Below, in pieces: positions 1 to 5,408 of a DNA stretch of 5,460 nt. Origin of the DNA: Bacillota bacterium (GTDB taxonomy: Bacteria > Bacillota > Clostridia > Lutisporales > Lutisporaceae); assembly GCA_023230985.1 (NCBI GenBank), contig JALNWH010000121.1:1-5460 (forward strand), written 5' to 3'. Below the pieces are notes generated by a model, which worked only from the letters and a program-made list of their open reading frames with translations, made no database searches and was not told where the DNA came from. Made by a program: the position numbers and the translations under genes. Each line of letters begins with the position of its first letter. Position 1 is the first letter of the stretch.

Positions 1-71
1 ATTATCCCGGTGTTATAACCTATAGCGAAGGGGAAGAGCCTTATAGAAAAGTAATTATAGCTTGTAAATAA
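1..71 (+). CDS. jag: Jag/KhpB (SpoIIIJ-associated RNA-binding protein), C-terminal end only
   Basis: Only the last 22 complete codons are present, in the frame with codons from position 3, ending at TAA 69-71. They read YPGVITYSEGEEPYRKVIIA followed by CK. A tail of the form 'T.SEGEEPYR.VVI' is the usual end of the R3H domain of Jag/KhpB, a KH-R3H single-stranded RNA-binding protein that in Firmicutes works with KhpA and influences cell elongation and division. The position fits, since jag normally lies directly upstream of mnmE in the rnpA-yidC-jag-mnmE-mnmG-rsmG block. The KH and Jag-N domains would lie outside the window, so nothing can be said about them. The identification rests on a short tail plus gene order; another R3H protein is possible but unlikely here. 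Confidence 0.75.
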   Translation, partial: YPGVITYSEGEEPYRKVIIACK

Positions 72-93
72 CCCGGTATGAAAATACCGGGTT
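70..93 (+). terminator. Perfect 10-bp stem with GAAA loop between jag and mnmE (terminator or attenuator candidate)
   Basis: AACCCGGTAT (70-79) pairs without mismatch with ATACCGGGTT (84-93) around the tetraloop GAAA (80-83), a GNRA-type loop. The 5' arm includes the last two bases of the jag stop codon, so the hairpin forms right at the end of translation. The tail after the stem is poor in U (TCTAAAT from 94), so intrinsic termination may be weak or partial. It could equally be a readthrough attenuator or an mRNA-stabilising or processing hairpin between the two genes. The hairpin is certain; its function is inferred. Confidence 0.55.
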
Positions 94-106
94 TCTAAAT
101 AGAAAC

Positions 107-111
107 GAGGT
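107..111 (+). promoter_or_regulatory. Ribosome binding site of mnmE (GAGGT)
   Basis: GAGGT at 107-111 matches the centre of the Firmicute Shine-Dalgarno sequence AAGGAGGTGA. GAGG ends 7 bases before the TTG at 118. This supports TTG 118 as the true start, since no ATG lies at a comparable distance in frame and the MnmE family alignment begins here. Confidence 0.7.
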
Positions 112-117
112 ATAGAT

Positions 118-1494
118 TTGTTTACAGATACTATAGCCGCCGTAGGTACCGCACCCGGCGAGTCAGGTATTGGCATAATCAGGCTTAGCGGCAGTCTTTC
201 TATAGAAATTCTCAAGAGGCTGTTTAAAGGCAAGAAAACCGATGGGGAAAATATGCCAAACAGATATATGACCTATGGTTATATAATTGATGAAAATAAT
301 ATTAAGATAGACGAAGTCTTGGCTGTCATCATGAAAGCACCCTATTCTTATACTGCTGAAGATGTAGTGGAGATTCATTGCCATGGCGGTATTGTTGCAA
401 TAAAAAAGATAATGGATTTGGTTTTGAAAAATGGGGCAAGACTTGCAGAACAAGGGGAATTTACGAAAAGAGCTTTTTTAAACGGAAGGCTGGATTTGAC
501 ACAAGCTGAGGCGGTAATAGATGTTATTACGGCGAAAACCGGTGACGGGCTGGGTAATGCTGTAAACCAGTTGGATGGCATATTATCTTCAGAGATTAAG
601 GAGATAATGGATATCCTTGTATCAACTCTTTCGCATATTGAGGCCTCAATAGATTTTCCCGAGCATGATATTGAAGAAATTACTATTGAAAATGTAAAAA
701 ATAATACAGAGATTGCTTTAGAGCGTATAATTAATTTACTGAATACTTATGAAGAAGGCAAGATACAAAGAGATGGGCTAAATACGACAATAGTCGGCAG
801 GCCTAATGTGGGGAAATCTTCTTTATTAAATATGCTTTTAAAAGAAAACCGTGCAATAGTAACAAATATACCCGGCACAACACGAGATATTATTGAGGAG
901 TATTTAAATATTAGCGGAATTTTAATAAAACTGATAGATACTGCAGGTTTGCGCTATACCGAAGATATTGTAGAGAAAATAGGTGTGGAAAGATCAAAGG
1001 AAGCTGTAGAAAAGGCAGATTTAATAATATTTATTATAGACATATCGGAAAAGTTAACAAAAGAGGATTGGGATATAATGTCATTGTTGAAGGATAAAAA
1101 GGTGATAGTAGCTTGTAATAAGATTGATTTGGGTATTGCAGCGGATTTGAAGGAGATAGAAGAAATATTTAGTAAAGAAAATATTTGTTTATTATCCATA
1201 AAGGAACATAAAGGTATAAAGGAACTGGAAAAAGCAATAGTAGATATCGTTTATGGGGGCAGTGTTAAATTAAAAAGTACTGCAATGGTATCCAATATCA
1301 GACATAAAAATTTGTTGGAGATGGCGAAGGATAGTTTAGACAAGGCTTTGGAGGCTATTTCTAATAATATACCCGTGGATTTGGTTTCCGTTGATATAAA
1401 AGATGCTTGGCTTTATTTAGGCGAGATAACAGGAGATACGGTAGAGGAAGATTTGATAAATGAAATATTTGCGAGATTTTGTATAGGTAAGTAG
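118..1494 (+). CDS. mnmE: tRNA uridine-5-carboxymethylaminomethyl modification GTPase MnmE (TrmE)
   Basis: MnmE is the GTPase partner of MnmG. The complex adds a carboxymethylaminomethyl (or aminomethyl) group to C5 of U34 in tRNAs reading split codon boxes, in the cytoplasm, using a folate one-carbon donor. The N-terminal folate-binding domain (about 1-118) begins with the typical DTIAAV...GIGIIRLSG stretch. The motif EFTKRAFLNGRLDLTQAEA (114-132) opens the helical domain. The G domain is inserted at about 216-380: G1 GRPNVGKSS (227-235), with N230 at the potassium-coordinating position; G2 TTRD (254-257); G3 DTAGLR (274-279); G4 NKID (334-337). E286 matches the catalytic glutamate (E282 in E. 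coli). The protein ends in CIGK (455-458) with the conserved cysteine. At 458 residues it has the normal family length and no defect. It starts at TTG with GAGGT upstream. mnmG follows after 14 bases, so the two are surely co-transcribed. Confidence 0.97.
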   Translation: MFTDTIAAVGTAPGESGIGIIRLSGSLSIEILKRLFKGKKTDGENMPNRYMTYGYIIDENNIKIDEVLAVIMKAPYSYTAEDVVEIHCHGGIVAIKKIMDLVLKNGARLAEQGEFTKRAFLNGRLDLTQAEAVIDVITAKTGDGLGNAVNQLDGILSSEIKEIMDILVSTLSHIEASIDFPEHDIEEITIENVKNNTEIALERIINLLNTYEEGKIQRDGLNTTIVGRPNVGKSSLLNMLLKENRAIVTNIPGTTRDIIEEYLNISGILIKLIDTAGLRYTEDIVEKIGVERSKEAVEKADLIIFIIDISEKLTKEDWDIMSLLKDKKVIVACNKIDLGIAADLKEIEEIFSKENICLLSIKEHKGIKELEKAIVDIVYGGSVKLKSTAMVSNIRHKNLLEMAKDSLDKALEAISNNIPVDLVSVDIKDAWLYLGEITGDTVEEDLINEIFARFCIGK

Positions 1495-1497
1495 CAT

Positions 1498-1505
1498 GAG
1501 GTGAT
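1498..1505 (+). promoter_or_regulatory. Ribosome binding site of mnmG (GAGGTGAT)
   Basis: GAGGTGAT is a long match to the complement of the 16S rRNA 3' end and lies in the 14-base gap after the mnmE stop. Its GAGG core ends 7 bases before ATG 1509. An ATG at 1504 overlaps this site but is in another frame, so 1509 is the start. Confidence 0.75.
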
Positions 1506-1508
1506 GAA

Positions 1509-3383
1509 ATGCAATATTTTGCCGGAGAGTATGATGTAATAGTTATCGGTGCGGGGCATGCAGGAAGTGAAGCTGCTTTGGCCTGTGCGAGAATGGGCAT
1601 GAAGACTATGGTTACATCAATAAATTTAGAGAGCATAGCCTTGATGGCTTGCAATCCTTCATTGGGGGGCCCTTCCAAAGGCAATTTAGTCAGAGAGATT
1701 GATGCCTTGGGTGGGGAAATGGGCTTAAATATAGATCAGACCATGATACAAGTCAGAGAGCTTAATACTAAAAAAGGGCCTGCTGTTAGAGCGCTTAGGG
1801 CACAGGCAGATAAAAAGAAGTACTCAACGAGAATGAAAAAGGTTTTGGAAGAACAAGACAACTTGGATATCAAGGAGACTGAAATCTGCGAGATATTATC
1901 AGATAATAAGGAAATAACAGGCGTTATTACAAATCTGGGTGCTATTTATCATTGCAAGGCGGTGATTGTGGCAGCAGGAGTATTTTTAAATGGTAAAATT
2001 GTTATCGGGGATGTAAGCTATGAAGGAGGACCAAACGGTTTATTTCCTGCAAAGAAACTAACGGGGAGTTTAGAAAAGCTCGGTTTTGAAATAAGAAGAT
2101 TTAAAACAGGAACACCGGCAAGATTAAATAGGAAATCCATTGATTTCAGCAAGATGATAGAACAGCCCGGAGATGAAAGGCTGCAATGCTTTTCATTTAT
2201 GACGGAAAAGTTAAATATTGAACAAAAAAGCTGTTGGTTAACTTATACAAATGAAAATACTCATAATTTAATAAAAGAAAATTTGCATCGTTCCCCATTA
2301 TATACAGGCGGTGTAGAAGGGGTAGGAGTAAGGTATTGCCCCTCAATCGAATCAAAGATAGTAACATTTCCCGATAAAAACTCACATCAAATATTTATTG
2401 AACCGGAAGGGCTTGACACGAACGAAATGTACGTGCAGGGGTTTTCGTCAAGCTTACCTGAAGATGTACAGATGGAAATGATTAAAACTGTTCCCGGTAT
2501 TGAAAATGCTCATATGATGAGGACAGCTTATGCTATAGATTATGATTGCATCAATCCCACACAATTGAAATTAACCTTGGAGGCTAAGCATATAAAAGGC
2601 CTTTTCTTTGCCGGTCAAATTAATGGAAGCTCCGGTTATGAAGAAGCTGCGGCACAAGGGCTCATGGCAGGGGTAAATGCAGTGCTGAGGATAAGGGGAG
2701 AAGAACCTTTTATTCTTGATCGTTCCGAAGCTTATATAGGGGTTTTAATTGATGATTTAGTGACAAAAGGAACCAATGAACCCTATCGAATGATGACATC
2801 AAGAGCGGAATACCGTTTGATGCTAAGGCAGGACAATGCGGATTCAAGGCTTACCGAGAAGGGTTATAAGGTTGGATTGGTTTCGGAAGAAAGATATGAA
2901 AAATTTATTAAAAAGATGAGCAATATAGAAAATGAAATAAAAAGACTGAAAAACACTGTTATCGGTGTAAATGACAGAGTAAATGATTATTTAAACAAAT
3001 ATAAAAGCACTCAAATAAAGTCAGGAATAAGCTTATATGAGCTTCTTAAAAGACCGGAAATAAATTATTTATCCTTTAAAGAAATAGATGATGAAATGCC
3101 CACCCTTACCTTTGAGGAGGCGGAAGCTTTAGAGATATTAATAAAGTATGAAGGATATATCAAGAAGCAGAGAAAGCAGATTGAGCAATTTAAGAAAATG
3201 GAGAACAGAAAGCTTTATCCCGATATTGACTATAATTCTATCAGAGGACTTTCCATGGAGGCAAAGCAAAAATTAACGGATATAAAACCAATTAATATAG
3301 GTCAAGCTTCAAGAATATCGGGGGTATCCCCGGCTGATATTTCAGTTTTATTAGTATATTTAGAGCAGAGGAGAAGGTCCTGA
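1509..3383 (+). CDS. mnmG: tRNA uridine-5-carboxymethylaminomethyl modification enzyme MnmG (GidA)
   Basis: MnmG is the FAD- and NADH-dependent partner of MnmE in U34 wobble modification. The N-terminal Rossmann fold shows the FAD motif GAGHAG (14-19) with acidic E21 close behind. Further family blocks follow in order: ACNPSLGGPSKG (47-58) with the conserved cysteine C48; KTGTPARLNR (199-208); RYCPSIE (275-281) with C277, the cysteine known to be essential at the same number in E. coli; GQINGSSGYEEAAAQG (369-384), which contributes to FAD binding; and EPYRMMTSRAEYRL (424-437). The C-terminal helical region (about 550-624), which binds MnmE in studied homologues, is present, including the conserved YPDIDY (570-575). 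At 624 residues the length is normal, with no frameshift or missing key residue. The gene sits 14 bases after mnmE; rsmG follows 35 bases later, as in many Firmicutes. Confidence 0.98.
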   Translation: MQYFAGEYDVIVIGAGHAGSEAALACARMGMKTMVTSINLESIALMACNPSLGGPSKGNLVREIDALGGEMGLNIDQTMIQVRELNTKKGPAVRALRAQADKKKYSTRMKKVLEEQDNLDIKETEICEILSDNKEITGVITNLGAIYHCKAVIVAAGVFLNGKIVIGDVSYEGGPNGLFPAKKLTGSLEKLGFEIRRFKTGTPARLNRKSIDFSKMIEQPGDERLQCFSFMTEKLNIEQKSCWLTYTNENTHNLIKENLHRSPLYTGGVEGVGVRYCPSIESKIVTFPDKNSHQIFIEPEGLDTNEMYVQGFSSSLPEDVQMEMIKTVPGIENAHMMRTAYAIDYDCINPTQLKLTLEAKHIKGLFFAGQINGSSGYEEAAAQGLMAGVNAVLRIRGEEPFILDRSEAYIGVLIDDLVTKGTNEPYRMMTSRAEYRLMLRQDNADSRLTEKGYKVGLVSEERYEKFIKKMSNIENEIKRLKNTVIGVNDRVNDYLNKYKSTQIKSGISLYELLKRPEINYLSFKEIDDEMPTLTFEEAEALEILIKYEGYIKKQRKQIEQFKKMENRKLYPDIDYNSIRGLSMEAKQKLTDIKPINIGQASRISGVSPADISVLLVYLEQRRRS

Positions 3384-3407
3384 AATAACAAGAGAAAACT
3401 GATTACC

Positions 3408-3413
3408 GGAGGG
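3408..3413 (+). promoter_or_regulatory. Ribosome binding site of rsmG (GGAGGG)
   Basis: GGAGGG lies 5 bases before GTG 3419 (GGAGG lies 6 before). It decides the start: no ATG is available nearby in frame, and the resulting N-terminus aligns with the usual start of the RsmG family. Confidence 0.75.
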
Positions 3414-3418
3414 TTTAA

Positions 3419-4138
3419 GTGGAAGAAAGAATATTTTTAGAAAATGGCTTTAAAGAATTAAATATAAGGATTAATAAGAAAAGTATAGATGAACTCTTAT
3501 TATTCAAAGATATGCTTTTAGAGTGGAATAAAAAAATAAATCTTACTTCCATTACTGATAATCAAGAAATCTTTATAAAGCATTTCCTTGATTCTGCAAC
3601 TTGTATGGCTACCGGATATATAAGGGATGGATTTGAGGTTGTAGATATCGGTACCGGGGCAGGATTTCCCGGACTGGTGCTAAAGATATTAAATAATAAA
3701 ATAAATATCACTTTATTGGATTCATTAAAGAAAAGAACGAATTATTTAGAAAACCTTGTTACAAATCTTGGCTTAAAAAATGTAGAAATAATTCATGGAA
3801 GAGCCGAGGAATATGGCAATAAAGAAGGCTATCGTGAAAAGTATGACGTCGCATTATCCAGAGCGGTAGCTTCCATAAATGTGCTTTTAGAATATTGTTT
3901 GCCTTACATTAAAGAGGGCGGATATTTTTTATGCCAAAAAGGACCAAATTTTAAAGATGAGTTAAAAGAAGCCGAAAAAGCTATAAAGGTACTTGGCGGG
4001 AAGATAAATGAAATAAAAGAATTTATATTGCCGGGAAGTGACATAAAGCGAAATATTATTGTAATAGAAAAAATCTATAAAACACCGGCAAAATATCCGA
4101 GAAAAGCAGGAAAACCCACGTCAAACCCGATAAAATGA
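3419..4138 (+). CDS. rsmG: 16S rRNA (guanine-527-N7)-methyltransferase RsmG (GidB)
   Basis: RsmG methylates N7 of G527 (E. coli numbering) in the 530 loop of 16S rRNA, using S-adenosylmethionine, in the cytoplasm. In other bacteria its loss gives low-level streptomycin resistance. Family signatures in order: LLEWNKKINLTSI (33-45); KHFLDS (54-59); the SAM-binding glycine-rich loop DIGTGAGFPG (76-85); LLDSLKKR (99-106), the acidic end of strand 2; ALSRAV (145-150); CQKGP (172-176); and the C-terminal YPRKAGKP (226-233). All expected blocks are intact. At 239 residues it matches Bacillus-type RsmG and is longer than the roughly 207-residue E. coli protein. It starts at GTG behind GGAGGG. Co-transcription with mnmEG is likely given the 35-base gap without a visible terminator. 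Confidence 0.97.
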   Translation: MEERIFLENGFKELNIRINKKSIDELLLFKDMLLEWNKKINLTSITDNQEIFIKHFLDSATCMATGYIRDGFEVVDIGTGAGFPGLVLKILNNKINITLLDSLKKRTNYLENLVTNLGLKNVEIIHGRAEEYGNKEGYREKYDVALSRAVASINVLLEYCLPYIKEGGYFLCQKGPNFKDELKEAEKAIKVLGGKINEIKEFILPGSDIKRNIIVIEKIYKTPAKYPRKAGKPTSNPIK

Positions 4139-4150
4139 TAGAATTGTTCG

Positions 4151-4190
4151 AATCGCTGTATGTTTTAGCATATTATGAAGAGCGATTTTT
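4151..4190 (+). terminator. Weak hairpin with T-rich tail after rsmG (possible terminator)
   Basis: AATCGCT (4151-4157) pairs with AGCGATT (4181-4187), followed by TTT and then a T-rich stretch AATTATTTT to about 4199. The loop is long (23 bases), but TATG (4159-4162) and CATA (4169-4172) can pair inside it. It starts 12 bases after the rsmG stop, a sensible place for the end of the mnmE-mnmG-rsmG transcript. The seven-pair outer stem and long loop make it a poor intrinsic terminator, so partial readthrough into noc is plausible. I see no convincing -35/-10 pair in the rest of the 131-base gap. Confidence 0.35.
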
Positions 4191-4254
4191 AATTATTTTA
4201 GAAGGAAGATATTTTTATGCGGCGAATATGTAAAATAGTTATAGTTAATGCATT

Positions 4255-4261
4255 GGGGGGA
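4255..4261 (+). promoter_or_regulatory. Ribosome binding site of noc (G-run, GGGGGGA)
   Basis: Six G residues followed by A, then TGATG, lie 8 bases before TTG 4270. The site pairs with the anti-Shine-Dalgarno sequence partly through G-U wobble, so it is less canonical than the other sites in this window. An in-frame TAA at 4267-4269 directly before the TTG rules out any longer form of noc, so this site and start are effectively forced unless translation begins further inside. Confidence 0.55.
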
Positions 4262-4269
4262 TGATGTAA

Positions 4270-5061
4270 TTGAACGGAAACAAATCAATAATTAATATAC
4301 CCGTTGATGATATTTCTCCTAATCCTTATCAGCCTAGAAAAGATTTTAACAAATCAAATTTGGAGGACTTATCAGATTCAATAATGGAGTATGGAATCTT
4401 ACAACCTATTAACGTAAGGAAGATGGGGAATGCAGGATATGAGTTAGTGGCAGGAGAAAGAAGACTCAGAGCTGCGAAACTGGCCGGGCTTAAAGAAATC
4501 CCGGCAATCGTTATTGAAATAGTGGAGCAGGATTCAGCAATAATCTCTTTAATAGAAAATTTACAAAGAGAAAACCTGGGTTTTTTTGATGAAGCGGAAG
4601 GATATTATAATTTGATCAATGATCATGGTTTAACTCAAGAGGAGTTGGCTAGGAAAATTGGCAAGAATCAATCTACTGTTGCAAATAAAATCAGGCTTTT
4701 AAGGCTTCCGGATAGTGTTAAGAAAAAAATTGTGGAACATAAATTGACTGAAAGGCATGCAAGAGCATTATTAAAATTACCTGATGAAAAGCAGCAACAA
4801 AAGGTTTTAAAGAATATTATTAAGAAGTCTATGAATGTTAAAGCTACAGAAGATATTATTGCAAAATTAGTAGATGAAACTGCAGCGGCCAAGGATGAGC
4901 TCAGTGATAGGCGAATTAGGGGTAAGATGCAGTATAACATTTACGTTAATACGATTAAGAACGTTTATAGACAAATTTTGAAAACCGGATTTAAGATGCA
5001 ATATAATCAAGCGGATAAAGGTGATTATATTGAAATAACGATAAAAGTCCCTAAAAAATAA
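4270..5061 (+). CDS. noc: Nucleoid occlusion protein Noc (ParB/Spo0J family, CTP-binding DNA clamp)
   Basis: ParB-family proteins load at specific DNA sites, bind CTP and spread as sliding clamps; Noc uses this to keep the division septum away from the nucleoid. The N-terminal CTP-binding domain shows NPYQPR (18-23), GERRLRAA (62-69) and ENLQREN (96-102). A helix-turn-helix follows at LTQEELARKIGKNQSTVANK (121-140) and continues into IRLLRLP. TERHARALLKLP (160-171) and the NVKATED segment (189-195) are Noc-like. The C-terminal dimerisation region ends in ITIKVPKK (256-263). QSTVANK and TERHARALL, plus position right after rsmG, favour Noc over Spo0J/ParB. At 263 residues it is about 20 shorter than B. 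subtilis Noc as I recall it. The difference is the N-terminus, where the amphipathic membrane-binding helix of Bacillus Noc is absent. Start TTG, with a stop codon immediately upstream. Chromosome-partition ParB is the alternative reading. Confidence 0.85.
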   Translation: MNGNKSIINIPVDDISPNPYQPRKDFNKSNLEDLSDSIMEYGILQPINVRKMGNAGYELVAGERRLRAAKLAGLKEIPAIVIEIVEQDSAIISLIENLQRENLGFFDEAEGYYNLINDHGLTQEELARKIGKNQSTVANKIRLLRLPDSVKKKIVEHKLTERHARALLKLPDEKQQQKVLKNIIKKSMNVKATEDIIAKLVDETAAAKDELSDRRIRGKMQYNIYVNTIKNVYRQILKTGFKMQYNQADKGDYIEITIKVPKK

Positions 5062-5086
5062 ATATAAGTATCACGGATAAACACGA

Positions 5087-5143
5087 TTTCCCCACAATGC
5101 CGCCCGTATAATATACTGCGCGGCATTTATAATATAGCTTATA
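5087..5143 (+). repeat. 57-base direct repeat, copy 1, with palindromic core
   Basis: It aligns without gaps to 5233-5289 with 47 of 57 identical bases (spacing 146). AATGCCGC (5096-5103) pairs perfectly with GCGGCATT (5120-5127). Inside lies the near-palindrome GTATA-A-TATAC (5106-5116). The core GTATAATATACT is identical in both copies. No U-run follows the stem, so it is not a standard terminator for noc. The repeat is seen directly; its nature (structured RNA, intergenic repeat or protein-binding site) is unknown. Confidence 0.75.
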
Positions 5144-5178
5144 CTTTACGCCGGTGTCTGTTATACATAATGTCTACC

Positions 5179-5221
5179 GAGAGTTACATAGTAGGCTGCG
5201 CCTATTATCTATGCAACTCTC
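5179..5221 (+). other. Long imperfect hairpin between the two direct repeats
   Basis: GAGAGTT (5179-5185) pairs with AACTCTC (5215-5221). Inside, ATAGTAGGC (5188-5196) pairs with GCCTATTAT (5200-5208) through eight Watson-Crick pairs and one G-T wobble, leaving a 3-base loop TGC. AC (5186-5187) and CTATGC (5209-5214) form an internal loop; an alternative pairs CATAG (5187-5191) with CTATG (5209-5213) instead. The tail CTTCATATATGTTTT is only loosely T-rich, so a terminator role for noc is possible but weakly supported. Confidence 0.6.
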
Positions 5222-5232
5222 TTCATATATGT

Positions 5233-5289
5233 TTTCTCCACAATGCTTCTCGTATAATATACTACACGGCATTTACGTTAAAGCTTATA
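5233..5289 (+). repeat. 57-base direct repeat, copy 2
   Basis: It is the partner of 5087-5143. The inner GTATA-A-TATAC (5252-5262) is kept, while the outer stem has weakened: AATGC (5242-5246) still pairs with GCATT (5269-5273), but the bases pairing as CGC/GCG in copy 1 now read TTC and ACG and mostly do not pair. Its first part, TCTCCACAATGC (5235-5246), can also pair with GCGTTGTGGAGA (5305-5316), giving a competing larger stem. Confidence 0.75.
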
Positions 5290-5304
5290 TATTTGATTAA
5301 GATT

Positions 5305-5349
5305 GCGTTGTGGAGAGGCTTAGAATCTGTTAGCGCTGTGGAGGATTAG
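5305..5349 (-). repeat. Two tandem copies of a 17- to 19-base motif, core inverted relative to the direct repeats
   Basis: GCGTTGTGGAGAGGCTTAG (5305-5323) and GCGCTGTGGAGGATTAG (5333-5349) align with one 2-base gap and two substitutions, 28 bases apart. Read on the minus strand, their cores are CTCCACAACGC and CTCCACAGCGC. These match the CTCCACAATGC and CCCCACAATGC that occur on the plus strand in the two 57-base repeats. The motif therefore occurs four times, two in each direction. Confidence 0.6.
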
Positions 5350-5408
5350 TTGCGTCAACTGTTTGAGCGAAGCGAGTTTTGGCGCAACCCGCAACAAGCT
5401 TACAGATT
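5324..5408 (+). other. Nested two-stem structure, candidate structured RNA or intergenic repeat element
   Basis: The outer stem pairs 5324-5334 (AATCTGTTAGC) with 5398-5408 (GCTTACAGATT), with a single T-T mismatch in 11 positions. The inner stem pairs GTTGCGTCAA (5349-5358) with TTGGCGCAAC (5379-5388), nine Watson-Crick pairs and one G-U, closing a loop with GTTTGAGCGAAGCGAG (5361-5376). CGCAAC occurs twice (5383-5388 and 5390-5395), so the inner stem could shift register. The strand of any transcript is unknown; stems of this kind fold on either strand. I do not recognise a named RNA family. Confidence 0.45.

Noticed and set aside
163..1684. Open frames on the minus strand inside mnmE and across the mnmE-mnmG junction (163-453, 375-581, 954-1199, 1361-1684)
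   Set aside because: They lie opposite intact conserved genes, show no recognisable family and have no supporting context; they are shadows of the coding frames.
3664..3672. ATTTCCCGG in rsmG (and ATTTCCCG at 2366-2373 in mnmG) resembling half of the Noc-binding site TATTTCCCGGGAAATA
   Set aside because: Only the left half matches; the right half of the palindrome is absent. No full Noc-binding site or parS (TGTTTCACGTGAAACA) was found by eye.
4217..4272. Frameshift at the G6 run (4255-4260) joining the 15-codon ORF to noc to restore a membrane-targeting N-terminus
   Set aside because: Slipping into the noc frame meets the TAA at 4267-4269 before the TTG, so no fused product can form.
2197..4940. 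Minus-strand open frames inside mnmG (2197-2385) and noc (4668-4940)
   Set aside because: They are fully overlapped by conserved + strand genes, and their translations look like antisense low-complexity sequence.
5107..5258. TATAAT in both repeats (5107-5112 and 5253-5258) as promoter -10 boxes
   Set aside because: No -35-like hexamer sits at the right distance on the plus strand, and the hexamer is part of the palindrome GTATAATATAC in an AT-rich region.
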